A DNA stretch of 64,000 bases, taken from contig JAKSLF010000009.1 of NCBI GenBank assembly GCA_024401355.1, forward strand, positions 27,814 through 91,813. The letters are read 5' to 3'. This document shows positions 17,148 to 26,915 of the stretch, piece after piece. Both the position numbers and the translations under genes were made by a program. The notes below the pieces were generated by a model. That model searched no databases, was not told where the DNA came from, and worked only from the letters and a program-made list of their open reading frames with translations. The stretch comes from Bacteroidales bacterium (GTDB lineage Bacteria; Bacteroidota; Bacteroidia; Bacteroidales; Marinilabiliaceae). How positions within the stretch are numbered: position 1 is the stretch's first letter; each line of letters starts with the position of its first letter.

Positions 17148-19253
17148 ATGACAATTCAGGAACTCGTAGCTAAAGCCACCGGAATAGCATTAAGGCAGGT
17201 TGGCAATACCATAAATTTGCTGAATGATGGTGCAACAGTACCATTTATCAGCCGTTATCGCAAGGAAGCCACAGGTAACCTTGATGAAGTGCAGATACAG
17301 GAGATAAAAGAGAAAAATACATATTATACAGAACTGTCGCAACGTAAGGAGACAGTGCAGAAAACCATAGAAGAGCAGGGCAAGCTTACTCTGGAACTAC
17401 GCAAGCAGATAGAAGAATGCTGGGATGCTACGATGCTGGAGGACTTGTATCTGCCATACAAACCAAAGCGAAAGACAAGAGCTGCAAAAGCCAGGGAGAA
17501 TGGGCTCGAACCATTGGCAACAGTCATAATGTTGCAGCAGAACCGAGATATTCAGCTAGAAGCTGAAAAATATATCAACGACAACGTCAAGACCGTAGAA
17601 GAGGCTCTTCAGGGAGCTAGAGACATCATTGCCGAAATGGTGAGTGAAGACAAGGAATCGCGTGACATAGTTAGAGAGTCGTTTGCCCGTCAGGCTCATA
17701 TAACCACGAAAAAGGTGAAAGGCAAAGATGCTGAAGCGGAAAAGTATAGAGACTATCTGGACAGAGACGAGCAGTTGAGCAGATGTCCGAGCCATAGATT
17801 CTTGGCCATGATGAGAGCACAGAATGAAGGTGTCATTAATATACATATAGCACCTCAGGATCCGTCGAGAGCCATAGAGAGAATTGAGCGTCACTATGTC
17901 AGATTGCGCAATGAAGCTGGTGAGCAGGTGAGGGAGGCGATAGCCGATTCGTATGACCGACTTATCGAACCTTCGATAGAGACAGAGTATATCAACTCCT
18001 CAAAAGAACAGGCAGACACGGAAGCAATCAAAGTGTTCAATGACAACTTGCGACAACTATTGTTGGCTGCACCTCTGGGGCCGAAACGAATATTGGCCAT
18101 TGACCCTGGTATTCGTACGGGATGCAAAACCGTTGTGCTTGATGCACAAGGTGACTTGAAACATCATACCGTAATATTTCCTCAGCAGAGAAAGATGGAA
18201 GCGGAGAGCATCGTTACCGACTTGGTGTCGAAATATAAGATAGAAGCCATAGCGGTAGGCAATGGAACAGCATCGCGTGAGACAGAGAGTTTTGTGAGGG
18301 CGGTAGTGCCGCAGACGCCACTATTTGTTGTTAGCGAAGATGGAGCATCGGTATACTCAGCATCTAAGACAGCGCGTGATGAATTTCCAGATCAGGATGT
18401 GACAGTACGCGGTGCGGTGTCGATAGGTAGAAGACTTATGGATCCTTTGGCTGAACTTGTGAAGATAGATCCTAAGTCAATAGGTGTTGGGCAGTATCAG
18501 CATGATGTAGATCAGAACCGACTTAAAGATGCCTTGAACTCGACCGTAGAGAGTTGTGTGAACCTGGTTGGTGTAAATGTGAATACAGCCAGCAAGCATC
18601 TGTTGACGTATGTGTCGGGTCTTGGTCCTACGTTGGCTCAAAACATAGTGGACTATAGAACCGCAAATGGAGCATTTAGTAGCAGAACGGAGTTGAAAAA
18701 AGTGCCACGTCTTGGAGCAAAAGCCTTTGAGCAATGTGCGGGCTTCCTGCGCATAGACGGAAAGAATCCGCTTGATAATTCGGCTGTGCATCCCGAGTCG
18801 TATCACATCGTTGAAAAAATGGCGAAAGACCTTGGCACGACAGTAAAGGAACTTATCAACGACGGAACCAAACGTAAGCAGATAGATATAAAGAAATATG
18901 TAACAGAAGAAGTGGGGTTGCTGACACTTAATGACATCATGAAAGAACTTGAGAAGCCTGGACGCGACCCGCGAGAGCATATAGAGGAATTTCATTTTGC
19001 AGAAGGCATATCGGCCATAGAAGACCTTGTTCCGGGGATGGAATTGCCTGGCATTGTCACGAATATAACAGCCTTTGGCGCCTTTGTCGACCTTGGAGTG
19101 CATCAGGATGGACTTGTTCATATAAGCCAATGTTCTGACCGCTTTGTCAAAGACATCAACGAAGTGTTGAAACTACATCAGCATGTGAGAGTAAAAGTGC
19201 TGGAGGTGGACATGGCGCGTAAGAGAATAAGCCTTACGATGAAAGGACTTTGA
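17148..19253 (+). CDS. tex: Tex-family RNA-binding transcription accessory protein
   Basis: This 701-residue protein shows the full Tex layout. An N-terminal helical region comes first (ATGIALRQVGNTINLLNDGATVPFI, residues ~8-32). Next is the YqgF/RNase H-like domain starting ILAIDPGIRTGCKTVVLD (~315). Tandem helix-hairpin-helix motifs follow (GLGPTLAQNIVDYRTANG and VPRLGAKAFEQCAGFLRI). A C-terminal S1 RNA-binding domain runs from PGMELPGIVTNITAFGAFVD to ISLTMKGL. Tex binds nucleic acid and affects transcription; its exact role remains unclear in most species. Length is somewhat short for the family but no domain is missing. Monocistronic, with a consensus promoter. Confidence 0.95.
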   Translation: MTIQELVAKATGIALRQVGNTINLLNDGATVPFISRYRKEATGNLDEVQIQEIKEKNTYYTELSQRKETVQKTIEEQGKLTLELRKQIEECWDATMLEDLYLPYKPKRKTRAAKARENGLEPLATVIMLQQNRDIQLEAEKYINDNVKTVEEALQGARDIIAEMVSEDKESRDIVRESFARQAHITTKKVKGKDAEAEKYRDYLDRDEQLSRCPSHRFLAMMRAQNEGVINIHIAPQDPSRAIERIERHYVRLRNEAGEQVREAIADSYDRLIEPSIETEYINSSKEQADTEAIKVFNDNLRQLLLAAPLGPKRILAIDPGIRTGCKTVVLDAQGDLKHHTVIFPQQRKMEAESIVTDLVSKYKIEAIAVGNGTASRETESFVRAVVPQTPLFVVSEDGASVYSASKTARDEFPDQDVTVRGAVSIGRRLMDPLAELVKIDPKSIGVGQYQHDVDQNRLKDALNSTVESCVNLVGVNVNTASKHLLTYVSGLGPTLAQNIVDYRTANGAFSSRTELKKVPRLGAKAFEQCAGFLRIDGKNPLDNSAVHPESYHIVEKMAKDLGTTVKELINDGTKRKQIDIKKYVTEEVGLLTLNDIMKELEKPGRDPREHIEEFHFAEGISAIEDLVPGMELPGIVTNITAFGAFVDLGVHQDGLVHISQCSDRFVKDINEVLKLHQHVRVKVLEVDMARKRISLTMKGL

Positions 19254-19381
19254 TGTCGGTGTAGTGGGGCTGGACTAGATTTGTGTGTTTTGTAAATAAA
19301 AAAACACCTTCTTTTACAACCTTTTGAATATGTAACAAGTATAACTAATTGATGACTAAATAAAAAACTAGGTATAAAAAT

Positions 19382-20770
19382 ATGAGACTGACAATTTTTG
19401 CTACATTGTTTATGGCCATGTGGGCTACTGCTCCGAATTGTGTGGCACAGATATCAACTGAAGATGCGAATGCTCCGTTTGGATGGGCGGTGTGTTCGTC
19501 GATGACATCTGGAGATGACTATAAACTTACTGGTGGCGGTGTAAGCACTTCTGATAACACTATAACACTCAAGGCAAATGGTACTAATGATATGCGTAAT
19601 GCCATACGCAACGCTGTCGATAACTATAGCATCATAATTCTCGATGGTAGTGACGGTGCCTTTGTTATTAGCAAGTCGGTTGATATTGAAAAATTGACAG
19701 GTAAGACTATAGTTGGCATCAACAATGTGTGTCTCACGACGCAATTCAAAATAACAGAGGAAATCAGGGCTGCTTTGGATGCGGCAGGCGTCAAGAGCAA
19801 AAGTACTTCCAGTGGGACGGGAGGTACGCTATATAAGTCGGATGGCGTTACATCCAAAGGCTCTGTAGGTGAAGCGTGTGAATTGGCAACTCGTCAGACA
19901 ATTATTAACCAGACAAAAGACGACAACGAAAACTATCGCAAGTCGGGAATATTTAATGTGTCGGGCTGCGAGAATATCATAATACGTAACATTACATTTG
20001 AAGGTCCCGGTTCGGTTGATGTAGGTGGCTATGACCTTATCTCCCAGACAAATTCTAAGCACATTTGGGTAGACCATTGTGAGTTCATTGATGGCATGGA
20101 TGGAAACTATGATATTACAAACAGTAGCGACTTCACTACCGTCTCGTGGTGTGTATTCCGTTATACAGAGCGTTCGTATGTTCATATGAATACAAATCTT
20201 GTGGGTAGTAGTGACTCTGAAGATGCTGCTTATCTCAATACCACATTTGCAAATAACATTTGGGGAAACGGTTGTGATCAACGAATGCCGATGGCTCGTG
20301 CTGGCAACATACACCTTGTCAACAATTATTATAATTGTGCTGGCAATAGTGCGGCAATCAACCCTCGTAAAAACTCAGAATTTCTAATTGAAGGTAACTA
20401 TTTTGAATCGGGTGTCAACAAGAAATTCAGTGCTTCAAGTGATGCCATCAGTTATCAGTTTGTAGACAACTATAACTTGTCGGCAAGTGGCAAGGGTACA
20501 ACGACAGTTCCATATAAATACACGAAAATAGCGGCATCAAAAGTGCCTGCTGTGATAACATTGGGTGCTGGCGCCACTCTTGCTGACCCACTGGTGATAG
20601 GTAATGTGTCGACTCCTATAGATGAAACGGAATCTATTGATGAGGTCGTTGGTATAGAGTATTATTCTATTGACGGACGACGTCTTAACGAACTTAAGTC
20701 TGGTGTGGTAATAGTGAAAAGGGTACTAGCTTCGGGGAAATCAAAATGCGTAAAGACAATAATAAAATAA
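19382..20770 (+). CDS. Secreted pectate lyase, PL1 family
   Basis: This 462-residue protein has a signal peptide (cleavage near VAQ23). The right-handed beta-helix of polysaccharide lyase family 1 is marked by IWVDHCEF (228-235), DGNYDIT with calcium-binding Asp residues, SSDFTTVSWCVF, and the RMPMARAG segment (R301, R306) that carries the catalytic arginine region. It would cleave polygalacturonate by beta-elimination. The C-terminus (YYSIDGRRLNELKSGVVIVK onward, ~427-462) resembles the tail domains of Bacteroidetes secreted proteins. There are no other pectin genes nearby, so it is an orphan enzyme. A weak TAGATTTG element lies at 19276. Confidence 0.9.
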   Translation: MRLTIFATLFMAMWATAPNCVAQISTEDANAPFGWAVCSSMTSGDDYKLTGGGVSTSDNTITLKANGTNDMRNAIRNAVDNYSIIILDGSDGAFVISKSVDIEKLTGKTIVGINNVCLTTQFKITEEIRAALDAAGVKSKSTSSGTGGTLYKSDGVTSKGSVGEACELATRQTIINQTKDDNENYRKSGIFNVSGCENIIIRNITFEGPGSVDVGGYDLISQTNSKHIWVDHCEFIDGMDGNYDITNSSDFTTVSWCVFRYTERSYVHMNTNLVGSSDSEDAAYLNTTFANNIWGNGCDQRMPMARAGNIHLVNNYYNCAGNSAAINPRKNSEFLIEGNYFESGVNKKFSASSDAISYQFVDNYNLSASGKGTTTVPYKYTKIAASKVPAVITLGAGATLADPLVIGNVSTPIDETESIDEVVGIEYYSIDGRRLNELKSGVVIVKRVLASGKSKCVKTIIK

Positions 20771-20778
20771 GTCTGTCG

Positions 20779-21069
20779 CTATAGTGATATAACCCCCTCG
20801 ATAGACGTAGCTTTTTCTGTGAGACTTATAATCTCCTCGGCAGAAAACATGTAGTTGACATGAGTTACTGACATGTAGTTCATGTCCTTGCTGCCTTTTA
20901 ATGAAGTTTGGCCAGTAGTCGGTATTATTGACATCAGTTCTTTCATCGTGTATGGATTGTTCTTGGCGATGAACTTGAACATATATTTGATAGGCCAGTT
21001 CTCAGTCTTCATTAATACAGCTCTGAGTCTGTTGAGCATTTCGATGCGTTGCTGGTCTCTTTCGTTCAT
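20779..21069 (-). CDS. DUF493 family protein (YbeD-like)
   Basis: This is a 96-residue small soluble protein. The WPIKYMFKFIAKNNPYTMKE start and the YMSVTHVNYMFSAEEIISL and SIEGVISL end match the ACT-like fold of the DUF493 family. A regulatory or ligand-binding role is possible but not established. It starts 11 bp after truA on the same strand, so the two are probably co-transcribed. It converges with the pectate lyase gene, with only 8 bp between the stops. Confidence 0.75.
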   Translation of the reverse strand: MNERDQQRIEMLNRLRAVLMKTENWPIKYMFKFIAKNNPYTMKELMSIIPTTGQTSLKGSKDMNYMSVTHVNYMFSAEEIISLTEKATSIEGVISL

Positions 21070-21080
21070 GTCTGTAAAAA

Positions 21081-21869
21081 TTATCGGATATACATAAGTG
21101 GAATAGGTGGAATCTCGTCGTCCTCTGCCTGTCCTCCATATTCGACCTTCTCGAGATAAAGACCAGCAGGAGGGACTGTGAAAGTAGCTGGCTCTGGTGA
21201 GAATTTATTGAAATAGCTTTCGACGCGTCGTTTGTCAATTCGGCCTCGTCCGACCTCAATCAAAGTGCCGACAATACGGCGGACCATCTTCCACAGAAAA
21301 TGTGAGCCAACAACATTGACAACAATAGAGCCTCCGTCGTCATAGACATTGACCGCAGTAACTTCGACTATAGTAGACTTTGTCTCCGAGTCTTTGTCTC
21401 CGAATGAACGGAAATCCTTCATTCCCACCATCACATTAGCGGCCTCTTGCATAGCCTTTGTGTCAAGTTTGTCCTTTACCCAATAGGCATATCTTTTGGC
21501 AAAAGCGCTCTTTCGGGTAGATATCTGGTATATATAGCTTCTGGACGTTGCGTCGTATCGGGCGTGGAAATTCTTGGGTACTTGCTTGATATCGATAATA
21601 GAAATTGTTGCAGGGAGTGCGTCGTTCAGCCGGTACTTGAGTTGCGTCGGTGACATTTGAGTGTCAATGTCTAGGTGCGCTACCTGTCCGAGGGCATGAA
21701 CGCCGGCGTCGGTTCGTCCTGCTCCGTAAAGTTCGAACCTTGTGTTAGGCCCGAAAACGTCTTTTACAGAATCCATCATCTTGCCCTGTACCGAATTGCA
21801 ATCCTTCAGAAGTTGCCATCCGTGGTAAGCCGAACCATCATATTCTATTGTCAATTTGAATCTTGCCAT
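21081..21869 (-). CDS. truA: tRNA pseudouridine(38-40) synthase TruA
   Basis: This is a 262-residue protein from the ATG at 21869 (MARFKLTIEYDGSAYHGWQ), the standard N-terminus of the family. The catalytic Asp is Asp54 in GAGRTDAGVHALGQ. The C-terminal FLWKMVRRIVGTLIEVGRGR motif is complete. It modifies U38, U39 and U40 in the anticodon arm of tRNAs. An upstream in-frame TTG at 21956 is rejected because the -7 element at 21903-21896 lies between it and the ATG. It heads a two-gene unit with the DUF493 gene. Confidence 0.95.
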   Translation of the reverse strand: MARFKLTIEYDGSAYHGWQLLKDCNSVQGKMMDSVKDVFGPNTRFELYGAGRTDAGVHALGQVAHLDIDTQMSPTQLKYRLNDALPATISIIDIKQVPKNFHARYDATSRSYIYQISTRKSAFAKRYAYWVKDKLDTKAMQEAANVMVGMKDFRSFGDKDSETKSTIVEVTAVNVYDDGGSIVVNVVGSHFLWKMVRRIVGTLIEVGRGRIDKRRVESYFNKFSPEPATFTVPPAGLYLEKVEYGGQAEDDEIPPIPLMYIR

Positions 21870-21895
21870 TTGTGTTGTCTCGTAATTATGAGATG

Positions 21896-21903
21896 CAAAT
21901 ATA
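21896..21903 (-). promoter_or_regulatory. -7 element of truA
   Basis: TATATTTG on the minus strand fits TAnnTTTG and lies 26 nt upstream of the truA ATG. No clear -33 TTG is present at the normal distance. The expected -33 position coincides with the -33 of the divergent promoter on the plus strand. Confidence 0.5.
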
Positions 21904-21922
21904 ATATTGTCATTCGATATTG

Positions 21923-21953
21923 TTGCTTTAATTCTCTTGTTTTTGTAAATTTG
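21923..21953 (+). promoter_or_regulatory. Promoter of the hypothetical lipoprotein gene
   Basis: TTG (21923-21925), 20 nt, then TAAATTTG (21946-21953) is a full consensus match, 62 nt before the ATG at 22016. It overlaps the upstream region of the divergent truA promoter. Confidence 0.65.
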
Positions 21954-22015
21954 CAACGATAAAAAGTGCCAGAAGAGTAGATGGCATAAGCCAACAAAAA
22001 GTTATTCGTATATAA

Positions 22016-23014
22016 ATGAAATATTTTTCAGTTGCCATATTGGCTTCAGTCATAGCCTTTGCTGCATGTGATTACGATTATGATGAGATTCATGTCGATT
22101 ATTCTTCATCGCTTAATGCGGGAGTGTTGAAAGATGATGATGGATGTTCCATAAGACTTGAATCTATTGGCGACATGGATTTTTTCTATGCCAATGACGG
22201 ATGTCTAGAAGGAATAGGAGATGTCGATGTGAACATGTCAAGATTCATCGTTTCGACAGTCGATTACTATAACGGTCCACAGGGGCGTGAGAAGACAAAA
22301 CGTGAGGATAAGTATACATTTACACACAATGGTTGGGTGTCGGAGATATATTCCAATGGTTCGATAGATGCACCGGGTTATATGGAGCATTCCAATAGTA
22401 CGACATCGGTGTCATATAACTATAATGGGCAGTTGTCTACCATGCATACATATACTTCGTTAAGTGGTTTCGACAACGGAGAATCGTTTATTTGTCACAA
22501 GACCTCAGATGTTGAAGCAATTTATTTTGCTCAGCGCATCAGTGCGGTTAAGTGTGTTGTTGATGCCATATATAACGGGCAGAGAACCATCTCGCAGTAT
22601 AATTATCACTTCCGCTATGAAGACGCGCATGACAACTATTTCCGTCAGTTCACTCCATCTATGGCAGAGGCATATTTTGCCAACGAATTTGACCAGTATA
22701 TGATGTGCCTAGGCTTTTATGGCAGAGGACCATCGAAGATTCCTACATCAATAATCTATGAGTTCATAACAGAAGTAGATGGAGTAGAAGAAGTTGAAGA
22801 AGGTGAGTACTTCTGTGACTATATGTTCTTCCGTAATGAGGCTATAGCGGCCGCAGATGGCGAATACTTCAGGTACTCGTTGCCTGGAGGAGAAATGCTT
22901 GGTATGGCAAAGGAATCGTCATCGCTTTCGCATCTAAAGTCTTTCTCTCCGGAACGAAAAGCTCTAGCTCCGTTCATGCGCCTGACAAACAAAACAGCAA
23001 GGAAACCATTATGA
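22016..23014 (+). CDS. Hypothetical lipoprotein, 332 aa
   Basis: The lipoprotein signal ends FAAC (Cys18), followed by an acidic DYDYDEI stretch. The rest is rich in Tyr, Asn, Ser and short beta strands (KYTFTHNGWVSEIYSNGS, then SVSYNYNGQLSTMHTYTS). This recalls the DUF4595-type lipoproteins common in Bacteroidetes, but I cannot confirm the family. It is probably a periplasmic or surface beta-sandwich protein. It is transcribed alone, between truA (divergent) and der (own promoter). No function can be assigned. Confidence 0.7.
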   Translation: MKYFSVAILASVIAFAACDYDYDEIHVDYSSSLNAGVLKDDDGCSIRLESIGDMDFFYANDGCLEGIGDVDVNMSRFIVSTVDYYNGPQGREKTKREDKYTFTHNGWVSEIYSNGSIDAPGYMEHSNSTTSVSYNYNGQLSTMHTYTSLSGFDNGESFICHKTSDVEAIYFAQRISAVKCVVDAIYNGQRTISQYNYHFRYEDAHDNYFRQFTPSMAEAYFANEFDQYMMCLGFYGRGPSKIPTSIIYEFITEVDGVEEVEEGEYFCDYMFFRNEAIAAADGEYFRYSLPGGEMLGMAKESSSLSHLKSFSPERKALAPFMRLTNKTARKPL

Positions 23015-23062
23015 GGCAATAGGCGTAACTCATTATTAAAAAAGATAAAACGTGGCGCAACG

Positions 23063-23095
23063 TTGTGTTTTCTTCAATAAAAAAGCATAACTTTG
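23063..23095 (+). promoter_or_regulatory. Promoter of der
   Basis: TTG (23063-23065) is followed by 22 nt and TAACTTTG (23088-23095). The -7 is a perfect match; the spacer is 2 nt longer than in neighbouring promoters. The leader to the der ATG is about 70 nt. Confidence 0.6.
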
Positions 23096-23169
23096 CGCCC
23101 AACTTGTCTGTGACATAATGTTGTAGCAGACTGCAAAGCAAATATAACTTATAAAAGAAAGGAACAACC

Positions 23170-24477
23170 ATGGGAAACATAGTAGCTATTGTAGGACGAC
23201 CTAACGTAGGTAAGTCTACACTTTTCAACCGACTCACACAGACTCGTCAGGCCATCGTCGACGAAGCTTCAGGTGTTACCCGCGACCGCCAGTATGGTAA
23301 GGTCGAGTGGAATGGCAAGGAATTCTCAATCATCGATACGGGTGGATATGCCGATGATGATGAAGACTCATTTGAGGCAGAGATTCGTAAACAAGTCGTT
23401 TTGGCCATAGATGAAGCCGCGCTTATACTCTTTGTTGTTGACGTGTCGACAGGTATTACTGGGTATGACGAAACAGTTGCAGATATGCTTAGACGTTCGC
23501 GTAAGCCAGTAATTGTTATAGCGAACAAAGCTGATAACGGAAATGACTTGTATGATGTTGCGCAGTTCCACAAGTTTGGTCTGCATGACATATATCCGAT
23601 ATCGGCAATGAGTGGTAGTGGTACGGGAGACCTGCTTGACAGAGTATTGGAGCTTTTGCCTGACGATGTGACAAGTGACATTGACGACTCTCTTCCTAAA
23701 TTCACGATAGTAGGTCGTCCTAATGCCGGTAAGTCGTCATTGACAAACGCATTGTTGGGCGAGGAGCGCAATATTGTGACAGACGTGGCAGGTACTACAC
23801 GTGACTCGATATACACGCGTTATAATAAATTTGGCTATGACTTCTATCTTGTGGACACGGCAGGTCTGCGAAAGAAGACAAAGGTGAAAGAAGACGTGGA
23901 ATTCTATTCGACCATGCGAGCAATACGTGCGATAGAGAATTCGGATGTCTGCATATTGATGCTTGATGCGTCACGTGGTTTTGAGGCCCAGGATAAAAAG
24001 ATCTTCAGCCTGATAGAGAAAAATAATAAGGGTGTAGTGGTGCTGGTCAACAAATGGGACCTTATACAGAAAGACTCGAAGACCACAAAGCAGTGGGAAA
24101 CATATATCCATAAGGAATTGGCGAGCTATACGGACTTCCCAATAGTCTTTACCAGCGTGCCAAACAAGCAGCGTATACATCAGGCGATAGAAGAGGCCGT
24201 TCATGTGTATGAAAACATGAAGCGAAAAGTGCCTACTTCGATACTAAATGAAGTTCTTCTTCCGCCTATAGAGAACTATCCTCCGCCAATGTATAAGGGT
24301 AAGATGGTCAAGATAAAATATGTCACTCAGATACCAAGTGATACTCCGACCATAGCCTTTTTCTGCAATCTTCCGCAGTATGTCAAAGATCCATATAAGC
24401 GATTCCTTGAGCATAAAGTGCGTGAGAATTGGGACTTCAAGGGAGTGCCTCTCAACATTGTGATGCGCAAGAAGTAA
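23170..24477 (+). CDS. der: Ribosome-assembly GTPase Der (EngA)
   Basis: This 435-residue protein has the diagnostic two tandem GTPase domains: GRPNVGKS at 9-16 and GRPNAGKS at 182-189. Each is followed by its DxxG (DTGG and DTAG) and NKxD-type motifs (NKAD, NKWD). A C-terminal KH-like domain ends [13 protein letters not shown]. Der is essential for maturation of the 50S ribosomal subunit. It is followed 20 bp later by an RDD membrane protein gene, probably in the same transcript. Confidence 0.97.
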   Translation: MGNIVAIVGRPNVGKSTLFNRLTQTRQAIVDEASGVTRDRQYGKVEWNGKEFSIIDTGGYADDDEDSFEAEIRKQVVLAIDEAALILFVVDVSTGITGYDETVADMLRRSRKPVIVIANKADNGNDLYDVAQFHKFGLHDIYPISAMSGSGTGDLLDRVLELLPDDVTSDIDDSLPKFTIVGRPNAGKSSLTNALLGEERNIVTDVAGTTRDSIYTRYNKFGYDFYLVDTAGLRKKTKVKEDVEFYSTMRAIRAIENSDVCILMLDASRGFEAQDKKIFSLIEKNNKGVVVLVNKWDLIQKDSKTTKQWETYIHKELASYTDFPIVFTSVPNKQRIHQAIEEAVHVYENMKRKVPTSILNEVLLPPIENYPPPMYKGKMVKIKYVTQIPSDTPTIAFFCNLPQYVKDPYKRFLEHKVRENWDFKGVPLNIVMRKK

Positions 24478-24497
24478 AAGATACACAGAAATACAAA

Positions 24498-25079
24498 ATG
24501 AGTTCAAAACTGAATACTATAATCGATAACACTCTGAAGATGTTTACTCTTCAGAGAGTTATCGCTTTTGACGTTGACCTCATTGTATGTTTCACGATAT
24601 CATTGTGTCCACGTATAGGTGTGGCGTTGTCGGTGTTTTACTTCCTTTTTAGAGATATATTGCCATTTGACGGAGCTCGCAGTTTTGGAAAGTCGGTTTA
24701 TAGATTAAAAGTAGTGCCTATTGAAGGTGAACCAAAGACCATCACATGGCGTCAGGCTTTCGTTCGCAATATAGTAACGCTAATACCATTGGTAAATATA
24801 TATGACATCTATCTTTTTCTGCTGACAGGAGAGCGTTTGGCCGATCAATGGTCGGATACGCATGTTGTCATTTTGGCAGATGAGGCTGACAAAGAATCGG
24901 TGCCTGCGTCAGAACCTTCGAAAGAAACTGATGAAAACTTGTCAATGGACGAGTTGAGTGAAGAAGACGTAGAAGAAGAGTATAGCTTGAAGAAACGCGT
25001 TGAACCAGAAAGTTTTAGGAACGGGTGTGTAACCGAAGATGAATTGGAATATGTAGATACCCGTTCAACGAACGATTGA
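24498..25079 (+). CDS. RDD family membrane protein with acidic C-terminal tail
   Basis: This 193-residue protein starts at the ATG at 24498; the upstream in-frame codons overlap der and are rejected. The RDD pattern is visible: RVIAFDVDLIV in the first helix, a second hydrophobic segment (IGVALSVFYFLF), SFGKSVYRLKVV between, and a third helix (NIVTLIPLVNIYDIYLFLL) before RLADQWSDTHVV. A ~75-residue Glu/Asp/Ser-rich, probably disordered cytoplasmic tail follows. RDD proteins are integral membrane proteins, some proposed to be transporters; the function here is unknown. The gene is co-oriented with der. Confidence 0.8.
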   Translation: MSSKLNTIIDNTLKMFTLQRVIAFDVDLIVCFTISLCPRIGVALSVFYFLFRDILPFDGARSFGKSVYRLKVVPIEGEPKTITWRQAFVRNIVTLIPLVNIYDIYLFLLTGERLADQWSDTHVVILADEADKESVPASEPSKETDENLSMDELSEEDVEEEYSLKKRVEPESFRNGCVTEDELEYVDTRSTND

Positions 25080-25175
25080 AAAATATCAACAAAAGTCGGA
25101 AATCAGCCCACATTTGTATTCTCCCTCCAAGTAGTCCCGTTCGTTTATTTTTCCATGCCCTTTGTTGAAAAAATT

Positions 25176-25205
25176 TTGGCATGAAAATTGACTTTAGCAT
25201 ATTTG
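25176..25205 (+). promoter_or_regulatory. Promoter of htrA
   Basis: TTG (25176-25178) is followed by 20 nt and ATATTTG (25199-25205). The spacing is ideal; the -7 lacks the leading T of TAnnTTTG. It lies about 55 nt upstream of the ATG. Confidence 0.5.
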
Positions 25206-25260
25206 CATCGTCGATAAAACAACAACACGACGAAAAATGTCTCACTAAAACATTTAAGAG

Positions 25261-26793
25261 ATGGAAATGAGAAAATATGCATTGGCAATAGCCGCATCAA
25301 TGGGATGCGCAGCCTTCGGAGCTTATTTATATTCGCGCTATGAGATTGCGACAAACAATAACTCACCAGCAGCAACAACCACAACGGTACCATTCGAATC
25401 GTCAATAGGTCATTTTGTGGCCCAAACCTATGCACCTACTGATTTTACGGAAGCTGCAGAGCAGAGTGTGAATGCTGTAGTACACGTGAAGATTAAGAAA
25501 GAGCAGAAGAATCGTCAGAATGGGTATAACTTTGGTGGTTCAATGGATTTCAGCGATCCGTTTTTTGACTTTTTCTTTGGTCAGCGGCCACGCCAACGTC
25601 AGCAACCGGTTCCACGGCAAGAGAAGGATGAAGATGGTACAAACTTCGTATTGGTAGGAGCGGGCTCGGGCGTAATCATCAGTAGTGATGGATATATAGT
25701 TACAAACAACCATGTTATAGAGTCTGCTGACAAGATAGAAGTCACGCTTAACGATCGTACAACATTTGATGCAACACTTATTGGTACCGACCCAACGACA
25801 GACATTGCTTTGTTGAAAATAGAGACAGACGGGCTGCATTATTTGCAGTTTGGTAACTCTGATGCCATTAAAGTGGGCGAATGGGTGTTGGCTGTTGGTA
25901 ATCCGTTTAATCTGACAAGTACGGTAACTGCGGGCATAGTCAGTGCCAAGAGCCGAACACTTGGTGGAGTAAACGAAAAGAGCAATATCGGCATCGAATC
26001 GTTCATACAGACAGATGCAGCAGTAAACCCAGGTAACAGTGGTGGAGCCTTGGTGAATACGCGAGGTGAACTCATCGGTATAAACACTGCCATTGCTTCG
26101 ACAACGGGCAGTTATAGCGGATATTCGTTTGCCGTGCCAGCATCTATAGCTCAGAAAGTTGTCCAAGACCTCAAGCAGTATGGCGAAGTGCAGCGAGCAT
26201 TGCTGGGTGTGTCGATAGCCGACGTGACGCCAGAATTGCAGAAAGAACATAATCTACGCGATGTGAAAGGAGTGTTCGTAGCAGAAGTGTCGGATGGCGG
26301 TGCGGCGAAAGAAGCTGGTATAATCAGTGGTGACGTCATCGTGAGTGTAAACGGCGAGTCGGTCAATACGGTGCCAGCTCTTCAAGAGAAGATAGGTACA
26401 CGCAGACCGGGTGAATCTGTAAAGCTTGGCATCATTCGTGAAGGTAAATCGAAAGAGATAGTTGCAACGCTTAAAAATGTGAGAGGCACGACAGGTATAG
26501 TCAAACTCGACGACGACCAGAAACTTCTCGGTGCAACATTTGAGCCAATAAGTGATAGTGATAGAGAGAATCTGCGCATCCGCAACGGCATCAAAGTAAC
26601 GAAACTCGCTGAGGGCAAACTTAAGCAGAGTGGCATGCGCGAAGGCTTTATCATCGTCAAAGCAAACCGCATGGGAGTAACTTCGACGAAGGATTTCCAG
26701 CAGATTGTTGCCACAGCGAGTGAAGGACTCTTCATTTCAGGCATTTATCCAAATGGTAAAGTAGCATATTACGCAATAAACCTCGAAGAATAA
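25261..26793 (+). CDS. htrA: Periplasmic serine protease HtrA/DegP (Do family)
   Basis: This 510-residue protein has an N-terminal signal/anchor segment. The trypsin-like domain carries the catalytic triad His151 (TNNHVIE), Asp181 (TTDIALLKI) and Ser260 (NPGNSGGAL). A Gly/Gln/Arg-rich stretch (~85-125) inside the N-terminal region corresponds to the LA loop. Two PDZ domains follow: one from about 300 (LLGVSIADVTPEL), and a second, more divergent one at the C-terminus (~425-510). It degrades or refolds damaged envelope proteins. The gene is monocistronic, with a good terminator 38 nt after the stop. Confidence 0.95.
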   Translation: MEMRKYALAIAASMGCAAFGAYLYSRYEIATNNNSPAATTTTVPFESSIGHFVAQTYAPTDFTEAAEQSVNAVVHVKIKKEQKNRQNGYNFGGSMDFSDPFFDFFFGQRPRQRQQPVPRQEKDEDGTNFVLVGAGSGVIISSDGYIVTNNHVIESADKIEVTLNDRTTFDATLIGTDPTTDIALLKIETDGLHYLQFGNSDAIKVGEWVLAVGNPFNLTSTVTAGIVSAKSRTLGGVNEKSNIGIESFIQTDAAVNPGNSGGALVNTRGELIGINTAIASTTGSYSGYSFAVPASIAQKVVQDLKQYGEVQRALLGVSIADVTPELQKEHNLRDVKGVFVAEVSDGGAAKEAGIISGDVIVSVNGESVNTVPALQEKIGTRRPGESVKLGIIREGKSKEIVATLKNVRGTTGIVKLDDDQKLLGATFEPISDSDRENLRIRNGIKVTKLAEGKLKQSGMREGFIIVKANRMGVTSTKDFQQIVATASEGLFISGIYPNGKVAYYAINLEE

Positions 26794-26830
26794 TCAACAG
26801 ATAGTAGTACGGACAACAGATGAGTAACTG

Positions 26831-26865
26831 ACCCACATCTTTTGAACAAGATGTGGGTTGGTTTT
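26831..26865 (+). terminator. Intrinsic terminator after htrA
   Basis: ACCCACATCTT and AAGATGTGGGT form an 11-bp perfect stem (26831-26841 with 26848-26858) with a short loop, followed by TGGTTTTG. The T run is interrupted, but the stem is strong. Confidence 0.75.
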
Positions 26866-26915
26866 GTGTGTGAGTGTCCGAAATTGTTGGGGCGTAAAAA
26901 TAATTGCTTAATTTT

